A stretch of DNA of 64,000 bases from Bacteroidota bacterium (GCA_016715505.1 JADJZY010000035.1:186001-250000); one strand, 5' to 3'. Counted from the first letter of the stretch, positions 29,462-39,541 are shown. Notes: generated by a model from the sequence alone, not told the origin. Translations and numbers: made by a program.

Positions 29462-32400
29462 AGTGTCTAGAGCTGCAAAAGATTCAATTTCGAAATATCG
29501 ACTCGCTTCAGTTACAATTTAATAGCCAAATTACGGATTTTATTGACAGTGTTGGAAAATTTGTTATATTAATCGGTTTGTATCAGCCAGAATGATGAAG
29601 AAAATTTTGATTTCGACTTTAAGAAGACAATTGATTTAATAGGCAAGAGACCGTGGACTGAGAAGAAAGAGAATATTAGAACAATTGAGCACTATAGAAA
29701 ATTGCTTTTCGATGGAGATAATTCAACATTCAAGTCAATTCATAAAATTGCGAATGAAGAATATCAATCCAAGCTAAAGGAGAGTGTTAGCACGGAGGAT
29801 GAATTTAAAAAAAGTGTTTACGATTATTACTATATTGATAAAATAATAAACGATGATGCTGAGTCTTATGATAAATTTACCTCACATATTGCACTGCTGT
29901 ATTTATTTGAAAATAAAAGAATTGAAGATAGTTTAAAACAGTTACTAGAGCTTTGTAAGAATGATTATCGATTTGATATTGATAAAGATGACCCAATTAA
30001 GGAAGTCAATTTCAAAAATCTATTAAATATACTCACTAAGAATAAAAAAGATTTGGATACTCATTTTTCAAATTTTGATTTAAACTCATCATTCTTAAGT
30101 AGATTATGCAAATTCACTGAAACCCTCCTAAATGAGGATGATTTAAATAGTATTGTTGAATACTATACATACTTAAAGCATAAAACGGAGGCAAACTTTA
30201 TCAAGTCATACCATAATGCTTTAGGCGGCTATTTACTGCCAGAGCTGACGGAATCAATTTACAATCTGACTTACCTTAGAACTCTTTCAGTATCCGATTT
30301 AGTTATTTCAATTAATAACGACCTAAATCTTATAGAAACTTCTTTGAGTGAAATTCGAGTAAACATTGTATCAAAACTAGATGAATTAAAATCAATACTT
30401 GAGGAGAGCCAAAGTTTATCATCATATCCTGAAAAATTAAGTAAAGCGATTAAGGGTATTTCTATAATCAAGTCAATTATTGATAACTCTCCAAAAGCTT
30501 CAACACTCCTTGTTATTAATTCTATAATCAAACACTTTAATAAAGTAGTAAATGATTCCGAAATATTTTTTGAAACAACTCGAAAGATTTTTGATGATAT
30601 CAGTGAACAAAAGTCAATAGTGGACACTATACAAGATGAAATAGACGCCTTGTATAATGACCCCTTAACTGAAAGACTACTAATTTTTGAATCCAAAAAA
30701 CGAAATGATAACTACTTGTGGAAAAAAAAATTATTTGTGACAACTTAAAAAATAGAGAAGAGTTTGAAAAGCTATTTGGTGAATCAAAAAATTATTATAA
30801 TCCATTACCAATCTACAATATTTCCCAGATAAGATAAAAACATTTTACCAGTGCTTAGTCACGAATAACCAACAAATTAAATCCAGAATTTAAAGAAATG
30901 GCCTCTAAAATGAAAGAAATAAAGAAGACTGCAGAAGCACAACGCAACTTCAAAATTTTATTACACAACTTTAATCCCAGTTGAAGAATGATAGATATTT
31001 CAGCATATAGTGAGAAACTTGATATTGCCCTTAAACAAAAAGAAATCCAAGCTATAGTAAAAAATAGCTGTTGAATTATCAAAACCAGAATGGCAACAAC
31101 AGCTATTTGAACTTGAACATATTTTAGTAATATTAAAGATGAGCAAGACTTTCATAAATATCAAAAGGCACTGACGAAATTGTTCGAAGATATTTATGAA
31201 GTAATTACTGCACCTGGAGTAGATTATTTTATTGGATGGGTCAATCAAATTACAGCTGATAAAAATAACGCAAACTCAAAAGAGCTAAGAAAGTACTTAG
31301 TTAAACACTATGCAGATTCAAATATTAGCGAATCAATTGAATCAATCAATTCAAATAAGGCGGTTTTAGAAATTGAGAATTCAATTTTTGCCAATCTTTA
31401 AGCGCGAGGTTTCAAAAGAGCTGAAAAAAGGAAACTAATAATCTTTTAAATGACCCACAACAATTTGAAAATAATATTGATGATTATTTTGATGCAGTTA
31501 AATCAACTCGACGGATTAAGAGAAATAAAGGAATTAAATTATACTCAACCAAATGAACTTTTTACCAAAGAACAAATCGATAATAATATTGATTTCTATG
31601 TAGATATCGTAAGCCTTGTCATTGAAAAAACCAAAGCACAAAGCCAATTAATGATACTGATAATAATCTTACGTCTAATCGATAAAATTAAGAACAGAAT
31701 AAGTGATATAAATAAAAGTATTGTATTATTATATAAAACTAAAATAGCCAACTCACAAGACACAACTTTTAAGAATCTTTTACTAAAGTTTACAGAAGAT
31801 AGGTAAAATATGAGGGGGGTAAAAACAATCTTGAGGGTTTATTGATAATAAATGAAGATTTAGAAAAAAATATACTACAATAAAAGAATTTTTTAATAAT
31901 AAACAGGCTATTTCTTATGATTCACGATGGGACTCTTGTCCTAACAAAGATGAACTACAATCAATCATACTTCAATACAATTCACTAATTAAAGAAAATA
32001 TTCTTGACACAATACTCAAACAAAAGCGTTCTGGGTATACAACAAAGTCTTACAAGTAAATCAAAAGCGATTAATGACTTTGAAAGCTATTCAGCTACTG
32101 TGAGAAATAATATTCTCCTGGTATTTAAGGTTTCTTTGTCCGAATATGAATCTAAGAACTTAGCATTATTAGATAGTTTAGCAATTTCAAAACCAAGTAT
32201 AAATTCAATCATCAATGAAATTAAGGAATCTTTAGATGGTTTGAAGAATGGTATCAAATCGTTGGAAAGGCTACAGATTTAATCTCTTACTTAAATGAGG
32301 ATTCCTTAATAGATTTAAATACAAACAATGACATAACTGCTTTATTCAGGAAAGCGCTTAATGAGTCAGGAATGTCAGAACATTTGAATTGGTTGGAATC

Positions 32401-32518
32401 TAAGCTAAATGGTGCAGACAACGGAATCGTTTCATCTCAAGACTTAGGAAACTCCATTTTAATAAAAGAATTACTTGATAAAGGGCTTATCAAAATTGAA
32501 ATCCAAAAGACTTTTTAA
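29462..32518 (+). pseudogene. Long helical C-terminal region of the large ATPase, frame broken
   Basis: The longest uninterrupted piece is 29702-30748 (348 aa). Others are 31180-31401, 31450-31806 and 32004-32282. Joined, they make about 1000 residues rich in Lys, Asn, Ile, Glu and Ser with heptad-like leucine/isoleucine spacing ('NDLNLIETSLSEIRVNIVSK', 'FDDISEQKSIVDTIQDEI'). I see no catalytic motif. Coiled-coil or solenoid architecture is likely, perhaps a scaffold or sensor arm. The final frame ends '...LIKIEIQKTF' at TAA 32516-32518, which touches the ATG of the MoxR gene. Breaks occur roughly every 200-400 bases, mostly at A or T runs. The GC content is the lowest in the window. Confidence 0.45.
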
Positions 32519-34025
32519 ATGGCAAACAATAATATACAATTAGTTAAAGCACTAGACAAGATACGTTTAGGAAATTTATAGGTCCACAATGATGAACTTC
32601 CTTACGTTAATTTCACAACACCATCTCTAATAAGAAGAAAAGTTTATTTAGTTGAAACACTAGCAGTTATTAATGCCTTAGTCGACAGAGGTACAATGTT
32701 ATTATATGGTGGGCACGGAGGTGGTAAAACAACTTTAGCAAAATATTTAGGTCAGGTATTTTACAAACTTTCAAAAGATGCTATAGAAGATTGTATTCTT
32801 AAGGGGCATCCTCAATTAACAGAAGAAAAATTTTAGGTAGTTTAGATATAGCTCAATTAACTAGAGCTAAAGAATTGAAATGCCAACAAAAAAGTTGATG
32901 TGATTTGGAATGACTTTGTAGATTCTCCTTGGAAAATTATCGATGAGTTAAATCGGCTTTCACCTTATGCCCAAAATATATTGCTATCTCTGCTGGCCGA
33001 AAGTTCAGTCAAATATCACAATGAGAGCAAGAGATTACCTAACTTTTCATTGTATGCAACAATGAACCCTAAAGACGAGGGAAATTTTATAATGTCTTTA
33101 CCTTTTTTAGATAGGTTTGCATCAGCCTTACCTATTCAATGCTCCGGATAAGGTTTGCAATAAGATAATCCACCCACTAAGCGTAAGAGTAAAAGAAGAT
33201 TTATATCGCTATGGAAAAGCCTTAGCTTGGTATTTAGGTGACGCTGAAGTGCAACCGAATCATATTAAAGTTTTAGCCCCCTATATGATATGGCATCGTT
33301 CATCATTGAGTAAATCATTCAAGGATGAACTAAAAGAAGGAAGATTTGAGTCTGGTATTTTTTCTTTAAATATTGAACTTGACTCTACAAAGGAATTGAT
33401 TGAGAAAATTTCATTTGAATTTGAAGGTCTTTTACCATTACTCAAAAAATTTGAAAGAGTTAAAAAAGGTAAATTATTGTTGGAAGAATTTCAAGATTTT
33501 GTTAAAACAATTAAGCAATCAAACAACAATTTTTGATTACAATAAAGAGATTGTACCTATTCTTGAGCAAGCCTACATCCCAGTATACAGTGAAATAATT
33601 GGTTACAATAAAAAAATAGAAGCTCTCAGAACTTAGAAGAGCTTGGCAAGTTAAAACAAGAACTTTCAGACAGATACGATATACCCAATCGCCAATTTTT
33701 AGCGGATCTAATAGAGAAAGAGAGAAGAAAAATTGGTTCACAATCATTTTCTGAAATTAAATTCAAAATTTCATTCGATAATTTTATCGAGTTAGTCAGT
33801 AAAGAATGCTTTGACCTTTACAAACTGGTTAATTCAAGGTTTAATTCAGCTTTTAACCCCAGTATTCGAAGGGTTGAAGTGCTGTCTGACATAAGCGAAT
33901 CAGAATTCAATTTGACTATGGAGAAAGTTAGTGAAGGTGGTGGAAATTACAGTCTAAGGTTTTTATATAGAGGAAATTACGACAATCCAATCTATAATTT
34001 TCTAAAACAAAATAATATTGGATAA
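32519..34025 (+). pseudogene. MoxR-type AAA+ ATPase, frame broken
   Basis: ATG 32519 (MANNNIQLVKALDKIRLGNL) directly follows the previous stop. An in-frame TAG at 32579-32581 interrupts residue 21, after which the frame continues 'VHNDELPYVNFTTPS'. Walker A is 'YGGHGGGKTTLAKYLGQ'. Walker B is 'KIIDELNRLSPYAQNILLSL', the form D-E-x-N-R typical of MoxR. Sensor 1 is 'YATMNPKDEGNF', followed by 'LPFLDRFASALPI'. Breaks near 32834, 32880, 33145, 33530 and 33635 split the rest, which ends in a helical and beta tail at TAA 34023-34025, for about 500 aa. MoxR ATPases act as chaperone-like remodellers with vWA partners, and here the vWA gene follows with an 8-base overlap. Confidence 0.75.
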
Positions 34026-35701
34026 TTATGAGATATATAAAGAAAAAGCTCTTGAAGCTTGCAGGCAAGTATTCATAGGTGAATACAATCGTTCTATTGG
34101 CATACCATTACCAAATATTGATTTTATTTTACCTGATTCAAGTAATTACAAATCTGGCGAATATTACATTCGTATTGGAGATACTTGGCAGATTCATTTA
34201 AACTTTGGGCTACTACCTACAAGCTATAAGGATTTCCAAGAAGAAGTGCGTGTTCTTACACGACACGAAGTGGAACATTATATTTGTTGCCCTTTTGATG
34301 TTCTTACCCATTTTCGAATGTTGAAAGCAATCATTGACACCTATCATCAAAATTACTCACACCACTTAGTTGATATTATTTCCTTATCAGGAAGTCTTGC
34401 TAACCAAGCAGCTGATATTATCATTGATACAAAAAACTATTATCGTCATAAATCTGAAACACTTAAAAGCGAGATAGCCTGGATTAAAAAAGGAGGCTAT
34501 AAATCGTTTAAAGACTTGCCAAGGCATTCTAAGTTAATGTTTCTAACCAAAGAGGCTATTTGGAAAGAAAGTTTAGAGCTTTCAGAAGATGATGATGAAC
34601 TATTAAACGAAGTAAATTCATTAGCAGAAAAATTTGTAAAAGAGGGGATTGATAATAAGGGTTTATTCATTTCAAAGACTATTGAATACGCTCATTCGTT
34701 TTTAAGTTATTTGAAGAGGACAAAAAGGAAGAAAAACAACAAGCGAATTCATCCACTGATTCAGGTAAATCAAATGAACAGCAAAATGACCAACCTAAAA
34801 TAACTCCAACTAAAGATTCTCAAGAAAATGGGAGTCAATTTGTTTTTCAGTCACCAGACAAAATTAAAGAAGCACTTATTCAATTAGCACAGAAGCATCA
34901 TTAGAACAATTTGGTCAAATATTGTCTGCAGCAGGCCTCTCATCCTTAACAGAGAAAGAGAAACAAAAAATTTGGTTTGATGCTCAAAATACTGATATAA
35001 TTCCAATTATTGAACAATCTCCTAAAGGCTCAAATGACAATTACTCCTATCCTACATCTTGGAAATTGGGAGACCCTATAGAAGAAATGGATATGATGCT
35101 TTCTTTCTCAACTTCTCCTGTGATTATTCCCGGTGTAACTACAAAAAAATGGGTGCAAAATCCTGTATATAGTGCAGGAACTGAAAAACAAGATACAGAC
35201 CTTTTATTAATAATAGATACGTCTGGAAGTATGGGAGCAATTACAGATGCCAAATCAAATTTACACCAAGCAGTATTAGCTGCTTATGGTATTTTAAAAT
35301 ACTTTGAAAGCAGAAAGAATCAAATAGCATTGTTAGGATTTTCTGACAGAATTACAGCAAACGTAGATTGGACAAAAGACTATGATTCAATTAGAGAAAA
35401 ACTTTTATTACACGGTGGAGGTGGGACAAGTTTTCCAATAGCCAGAATCCAATCAATTATTGAAAGTTCCAAAAATCCGCTTGTTACTGTGATAATAACT
35501 GATGGAGAAATTCAGAATACAAACCAGACGATTGATTACTTCAAAGAATATTTAACTAATGGGAATAAACTTTTCATCTTTTTGCAAGACAGAAAATCTA
35601 CAATTGAACACTATAAAACGCTTACTAATTATGGAGCCAAGATTTTAAAAACATTAACAGCAAATGAAATGAGAGATTCAGTACTTAATGAAGTTATGTA
35701 G
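34018..35701 (+). pseudogene. Zincin-like (HEVEH) plus vWA-domain protein, partner of MoxR ATPase; one frame break
   Basis: The probable start is TTG 34018, overlapping the MoxR stop. The first frame (to 34803) carries 'VLTRHEVEHYICCPFDVL', a HExxH motif placed as in the putative metallopeptidase domain of DUF2201-type vWA proteins. Breaks around 34730 and 34903 cross a polar linker ('KITPTKDSQENGSQFVF'). The last frame (to TAG 35699-35701) has the vWA domain: MIDAS 'LLLIIDTSGSMGAITDA', a threonine site in 'HGGGGTSFPIA' and 'TVIITDGEIQN'. The MIDAS residues (DxSxS, T, D) are all present. MoxR and vWA proteins commonly act together. A joined metallopeptidase-like domain suggests a proteolytic or scaffolding output. 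Total about 560 aa. It is the last gene of the operon. Confidence 0.75.
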
Positions 35702-35709
35702 CCAACCAA

Positions 35710-35798
35710 TTTTGCAAGCACATTACCAAAGCCGCATAAGCCCACACTCAGTCCAAAGCTTTGTCAAAAAGCTTACAAAACCAACACAAGAAAAATTG
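35710..35798. repeat. Hairpin repeat copy B closing the island
   Basis: It aligns with copy A. The outer arms are TTTGCAAGC (35711-35719) and GCTTACAAA (35771-35779, one mismatch). The inner arms are CAAAGC (35727-35732) and GCTTTG (35758-35763), different in sequence from copy A but again complementary. The loop has TAAGCCCACACTCA. The bases from 35799 to 35926 show nothing further that I can support. Confidence 0.65.
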
Positions 35799-35926
35799 TT
35801 TTTAAAAAAACTCTCCACCGCAGAAAAGTGGTTAATCAAAATTTAGTGCTTTGATTTAGGTTCGGTGATAAAAACCGTCACTTTCGCAAGGCTACAAACT
35901 TTTGATGAAAGCTCTCCTGCAATCAA

Positions 35927-37492
35927 TTAATCAACAATCAATAAACTTTTGGTCAGCTTGGTTGAGCTTCCAACTTGTAATTGGTAAAAATACTGACCTG
36001 CGGGCAATCCATTTCTTTCTACCCCGATATCGAACCGACCTGCCGGAACTTCATTTTCATAAAGCACCCGAAGCATGCGGCCCATTTGATCGTACAAAGA
36101 ATTTGGGCAGCGCCTCCTTCCAGAGCTAAACCGAATGGTGGTATGGCTGCGGAATGGATTGGGGAAATTTTGTTCGAGTGATAATTGGGCTGGCGCTTCC
36201 ACATGAGGCGTATCGACGGTCCATTTGAAAATAGGCAACCAATTGTAATTCTGTCCATTTAGGATACTACTTACATTGGAGGGCTGGAGCGAAAACCAAT
36301 CTGATAAGATGGTTGAATAAACTTGCCTGAAATCGTGTTGCATTGGCACATTGTCGTTGACGGTAGCGCTTGCCGGTAAATTAGGACTTGTCCCAATAAT
36401 CGTTGGGTTTACTTTACTGCCAAATACGAACATAGGCACACCTGATCCATGGTCGGTACCTTCGCTGGCATTGGATTTTACCCGACGGCCGAATTCGGTA
36501 AAGGTGCAACCTGTTACTTTGTCGTCCAGATTTTGCATATCCAAATCCTGCTGAAATGCGCCAATGGCATCGGAAAGTTGTTTGAGTAAATCTGCATGCT
36601 GACCGAGCGTATGATCATTGGCATCCACCTGATTGTCGTGGGTATCGAAACCGCCAATATTCACCACATACACCGGTGTTTTTAAACCACCTGAAATCAA
36701 CTTAGCAACAATTTTTAATTGCTCGGCCAAACGATTGTTGGCAGGATAGGTGGCCGCATTTGTGCCTAGTCCGGCAGCATTGGCAATGACCTGGGTATAA
36801 GCCTGGGTTTGCTGAGAGATGAAACGAATATAAGTTAATTCATTACCGGCAGGTGTGGCCGGAGCCGGATCGACAGTGCCGTTGACGATATTATAAAAAC
36901 TGGAGATATTCGAGATGGCTAGACCATTGAGTCCTGTAGCGCCTGACATCATGGACGAAACGGATGTGCCTATTTCGATGGATAAAGGATCTAGGAAATT
37001 TGGGTCGGGATAGGCATAAGGTGCGCCGGGAAATTGATGATCGATGAAACGTCCTATCCATCCGGTATCTACGAAAGTAGCTGAATCAGAGGCACTAAAC
37101 ATAATATCCGAAGAACGGAAATGTGAAAAATTCGGATCGGGATAACTGACACCTTGAATGATATTAAGCTTGCCGTTATTATACATGTTGCGCATAGCAG
37201 TCATAGCAGGATGTAAGCCTGAGGTAGTTGTTCCGTTGAGGCTTAACACACTACTCTGAGGGATTAAAATATTGGAACGGGCATTACTTAGTTCGCTGTA
37301 TTTGTCGAGGGGGATGAGTGTGTTCAGTCCATCATTTCCACCACTCAGGCGAATGAGTACTAAAATATTGCCATTGGTATTGCGGGTTTTTGCCAATAAT
37401 CCATCGCTGCCGTATGCATGTACCGGCACGCCATTGAGGGTATAGGCCAGGGTGGCCATGGAACTCATTTTGAGGAAATCTCTGCGTTTCAT
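35927..37492 (-). CDS. DUF1501 secreted protein with T9SS type A sorting domain
   Basis: 521 aa. The N-terminus has a Tat-like motif (MKRRDFLKM) before 'NGNILVLIRLSGGNDGLNTL', the hallmark of DUF1501 (alkaline-phosphatase-fold-related). Other family stretches are 'YPDPNFSHFRSSDIMFSA', 'GGFDTHDNQ', 'TFTEFGRRVKSNASEGTDHG' and 'FRQVYSTILSDWF'. The C-terminus is a type A T9SS tail ('LEQNFPNPF...QMGRMLRVLYENEVPAG'). Between about 36097 and 36125 the frame is displaced: the expected 'SLEGGAAQILLYDQ' appears as 'SSGRRRCPNSLYDQ', because of one extra and one missing base that cancel. It is paired with the upstream DUF1800 gene, as is usual, 25 bases apart. Function is unknown for the family. Confidence 0.9.
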   Translation of the reverse strand: MKRRDFLKMSSMATLAYTLNGVPVHAYGSDGLLAKTRNTNGNILVLIRLSGGNDGLNTLIPLDKYSELSNARSNILIPQSSVLSLNGTTTSGLHPAMTAMRNMYNNGKLNIIQGVSYPDPNFSHFRSSDIMFSASDSATFVDTGWIGRFIDHQFPGAPYAYPDPNFLDPLSIEIGTSVSSMMSGATGLNGLAISNISSFYNIVNGTVDPAPATPAGNELTYIRFISQQTQAYTQVIANAAGLGTNAATYPANNRLAEQLKIVAKLISGGLKTPVYVVNIGGFDTHDNQVDANDHTLGQHADLLKQLSDAIGAFQQDLDMQNLDDKVTGCTFTEFGRRVKSNASEGTDHGSGVPMFVFGSKVNPTIIGTSPNLPASATVNDNVPMQHDFRQVYSTILSDWFSLQPSNVSSILNGQNYNWLPIFKWTVDTPHVEAPAQLSLEQNFPNPFRSHTTIRFSSGRRRCPNSLYDQMGRMLRVLYENEVPAGRFDIGVERNGLPAGQYFYQLQVGSSTKLTKSLLIVD

Positions 37493-37517
37493 ATCTATAA
37501 TATTTACCGGTATTTAA

Positions 37518-39242
37518 TTAACATAAATGATTTTCGGCCAAACGGCACATTTCAGTAAGCATCAGTTGCAAGCGCCCTTTTACGATTCCTTCGAAGGTAG
37601 CATTACCGGGGCTATTGATATAATCGTTCCAGGCATTGGTCCAATAGTAGTTTTGACTTTGGCCGGATAATAAAATGGATTTAAAATAATCTTTCATGGA
37701 TTGAGAAAGGGTTAGGCCTAATAAATACAATACACATTCATCAATCACTGCCACCGGATCGGCGGGGTCGCTGAGGGTTTGTACAAAAGCCAACACATCA
37801 CATTTGACCTGATAGTTTGGAGAGGCCCAAACACCATAGTTGGTAAACAATGCATCATTCACCTTCATGCGTTTGGGAAGGGTATCGGAGTTAATCCACA
37901 TTTGATGGAACTGCGGCGTTTGATAAAAAGCCGGCCATCCACTAACGCTGGGCGGGCTGCCGGGATCCATGCCATTTTGTTCGCAGTGATAGGCAAAAAT
38001 GTAATGAGCGCGCCAATAATCTTCGATGGGCGTGCTGATTGGAATCTGAATATTGAGGGTGCGTGCAAGGCCCAGATAGAAATCCATCGGTGTACGGATA
38101 TAACAATCCATACTGAAGGTGTCGTAAAAATGGTCGCTTTTGAATAACTGTAAAAGAACGGGTTTAATGTTCCAATTGTTATTGATGAGAGTTGTAGCGA
38201 GGCCACTGATGATATCGTTTTCGATGGTCGTATCGATATCGTAATACACAAAAAAGCGGTAGATTTTACGGCAAAGATGTTTTGCGACGATTTGATCTTT
38301 GGCAAAAATCATGTTTAATAAGTCGTCGAGTTCGTTGGCCCCATTGGCGCCGCTTTGGCCTGTGATGACGGTATTATTATAAAAAGCAGAAAATTGTTTA
38401 TTGGCTGTTTCGTGTTTGGTGCTATCAAACGATGTAGTGAGTGTGCCCTGATCGACCCGATATCCGGTAAGCACTTTGGCGGCAGCCTTTACATCGTCTT
38501 CATTCCAGAGATTGGTTCCTTTACCGACGGTAAAGAGTTCCTGTAATTCGCGGGCGTAATTTTCGTCGGGAGAGTTTTTGACATTATAGTGCCCGTTGAG
38601 GTAGTATAACATCATGGGCTCTTTGGTAATTTCTTTGATAAACGTTTTGAAATTGCCCAAAGCGTGGGTGCGCAAAAGGTTCAGGTAACGATATTGAGCG
38701 ACCGCAAAGCCGACCACATTGGATTCGCATACAAAATGATTGTGCCAGAAGAGGGTCATTTTTTCGTGAATACTCAAACCCTGATTCAGGATATTTTTCA
38801 CCCACCAGGCTTTCAGGGATAATTCGCGGTAATAATTCGCGGTTCCATCACCATAACCGGCATTGACCCAAGTAGCTCCCAAAGGAACAGAGGTGGGATC
38901 GGGGTAAAGATTTTCGTAATAATTAACGGGTGGTGCCGGATTGGGAGGTGCCGTATTGATGAGGGCGTCGACGGTTTGACTCATGGTCATACTGCCTATA
39001 GAAGCCAGGCTGGCCGGACTTACACCGAACATCGTGCGACGCAGGAGATGTAATTTTTGTTCGTTGGTCCAGGGGCCGGTGTATTGCGAGAGGCCGGCAC
39101 GTTTGCGTTTAAAGCCCAACGGTGATTGTTTGTTGGAGTACTTTTTAAACAGTTCATCCTGATTGATATCATAGGGTGCATCTTTCGCCGAACTTTGGGT
39201 GAATAATTGACGTAAAAAGTCTCTTCTGTTGGAGTCTCCCAT
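37518..39242 (-). CDS. DUF1800 family protein
   Basis: 574 aa. It opens with a Tat-like twin-arginine sequence (NRRDFLRQLF). Family signatures are 'LHLLRRTMFGVSPASL', 'EKMTLFWHNHFVCES', 'KEPMMLYYLNGHYNVKNSPD', 'NYARELQELFTVGKG' and 'GWPAFYQTPQFHQMWINSD'. DUF1800 and DUF1501 genes are almost always adjacent in Bacteroidota and planctomycete-like bacteria, and the products are thought to be exported as a pair; biochemical function is not established. It is the first gene of this two-gene minus-strand operon, upstream of DUF1501. There is no sorting domain of its own, so it may rely on its partner for retention. Confidence 0.9.
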   Translation of the reverse strand: MGDSNRRDFLRQLFTQSSAKDAPYDINQDELFKKYSNKQSPLGFKRKRAGLSQYTGPWTNEQKLHLLRRTMFGVSPASLASIGSMTMSQTVDALINTAPPNPAPPVNYYENLYPDPTSVPLGATWVNAGYGDGTANYYRELSLKAWWVKNILNQGLSIHEKMTLFWHNHFVCESNVVGFAVAQYRYLNLLRTHALGNFKTFIKEITKEPMMLYYLNGHYNVKNSPDENYARELQELFTVGKGTNLWNEDDVKAAAKVLTGYRVDQGTLTTSFDSTKHETANKQFSAFYNNTVITGQSGANGANELDDLLNMIFAKDQIVAKHLCRKIYRFFVYYDIDTTIENDIISGLATTLINNNWNIKPVLLQLFKSDHFYDTFSMDCYIRTPMDFYLGLARTLNIQIPISTPIEDYWRAHYIFAYHCEQNGMDPGSPPSVSGWPAFYQTPQFHQMWINSDTLPKRMKVNDALFTNYGVWASPNYQVKCDVLAFVQTLSDPADPVAVIDECVLYLLGLTLSQSMKDYFKSILLSGQSQNYYWTNAWNDYINSPGNATFEGIVKGRLQLMLTEMCRLAENHLC

Positions 39243-39432
39243 GGGTAACAGTTTTAGTGGTGAACCAAATTCCTGCCCGCTCAGAATAAAGTGCTGGAAT
39301 TCAGTTTTATAAAAATAGAAAGGCGCTGTTTAAAATCCAATAAATTAACATAATTGACCTGAAAATTACCAAAAGCCTGAACTTTTGCCAAATGACCTGC
39401 AAGTCTCCATATGGAAAATACAGGAGATTCAT

Positions 39433-39541
39433 GGCGGCGCAGGACGAATGCGGCAGGGATTGTAGTGAATAGCCCGGACCCGCGAGAGCGGGGAGGACTA
39501 GAAACGAAAAGCCCGCCCGGCCGCCCAAAAATTGGGTTTTT
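39433..39541 (+). ncRNA. GC-rich structured element with 3' terminator (candidate ncRNA)
   Basis: In a 440-base gap this segment is far more GC-rich than its surroundings. The closing stem is GGCGGC (39433-39438) with GCCGCC (39520-39525). Inside is a perfect hairpin CCCGC-GAGA-GCGGG (39479-39492) with a GNRA loop. Two similar motifs, GTGAATAGCCCGG and ACGAAAAGCCCGC, flank that hairpin. It is followed by CCCAA-AAA-TTGGG-TTTTT (about 39525-39539), a plausible intrinsic terminator for the plus strand. It resembles the small structured RNAs that recur between Bacteroidota genes (the Rfam Flavo-1 class came to mind), but I cannot verify this. The remainder of the gap shows only an A-rich leader to the next gene. 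Confidence 0.45.

Noticed and set aside
25116..35701. Assignment of the operon to BREX, Dnd/Ssp or DISARM
   Set aside because: No PglZ, PglX, Lon-like BrxL, sulfur-modification genes, or DISARM helicase/methyltransferase is present; only the outline of a large ATPase is shared.
18429..35798. Integron with attC sites
   Set aside because: No integron integrase in the window, no recognisable GTTRRRY core in the repeats, and the 'cassettes' would be 6-11 kb long; kept only as a test hypothesis.
18342..35926. Prophage or conjugative element
   Set aside because: No integrase, terminase, capsid, tail, relaxase or T4SS gene; only defence-type genes are present.
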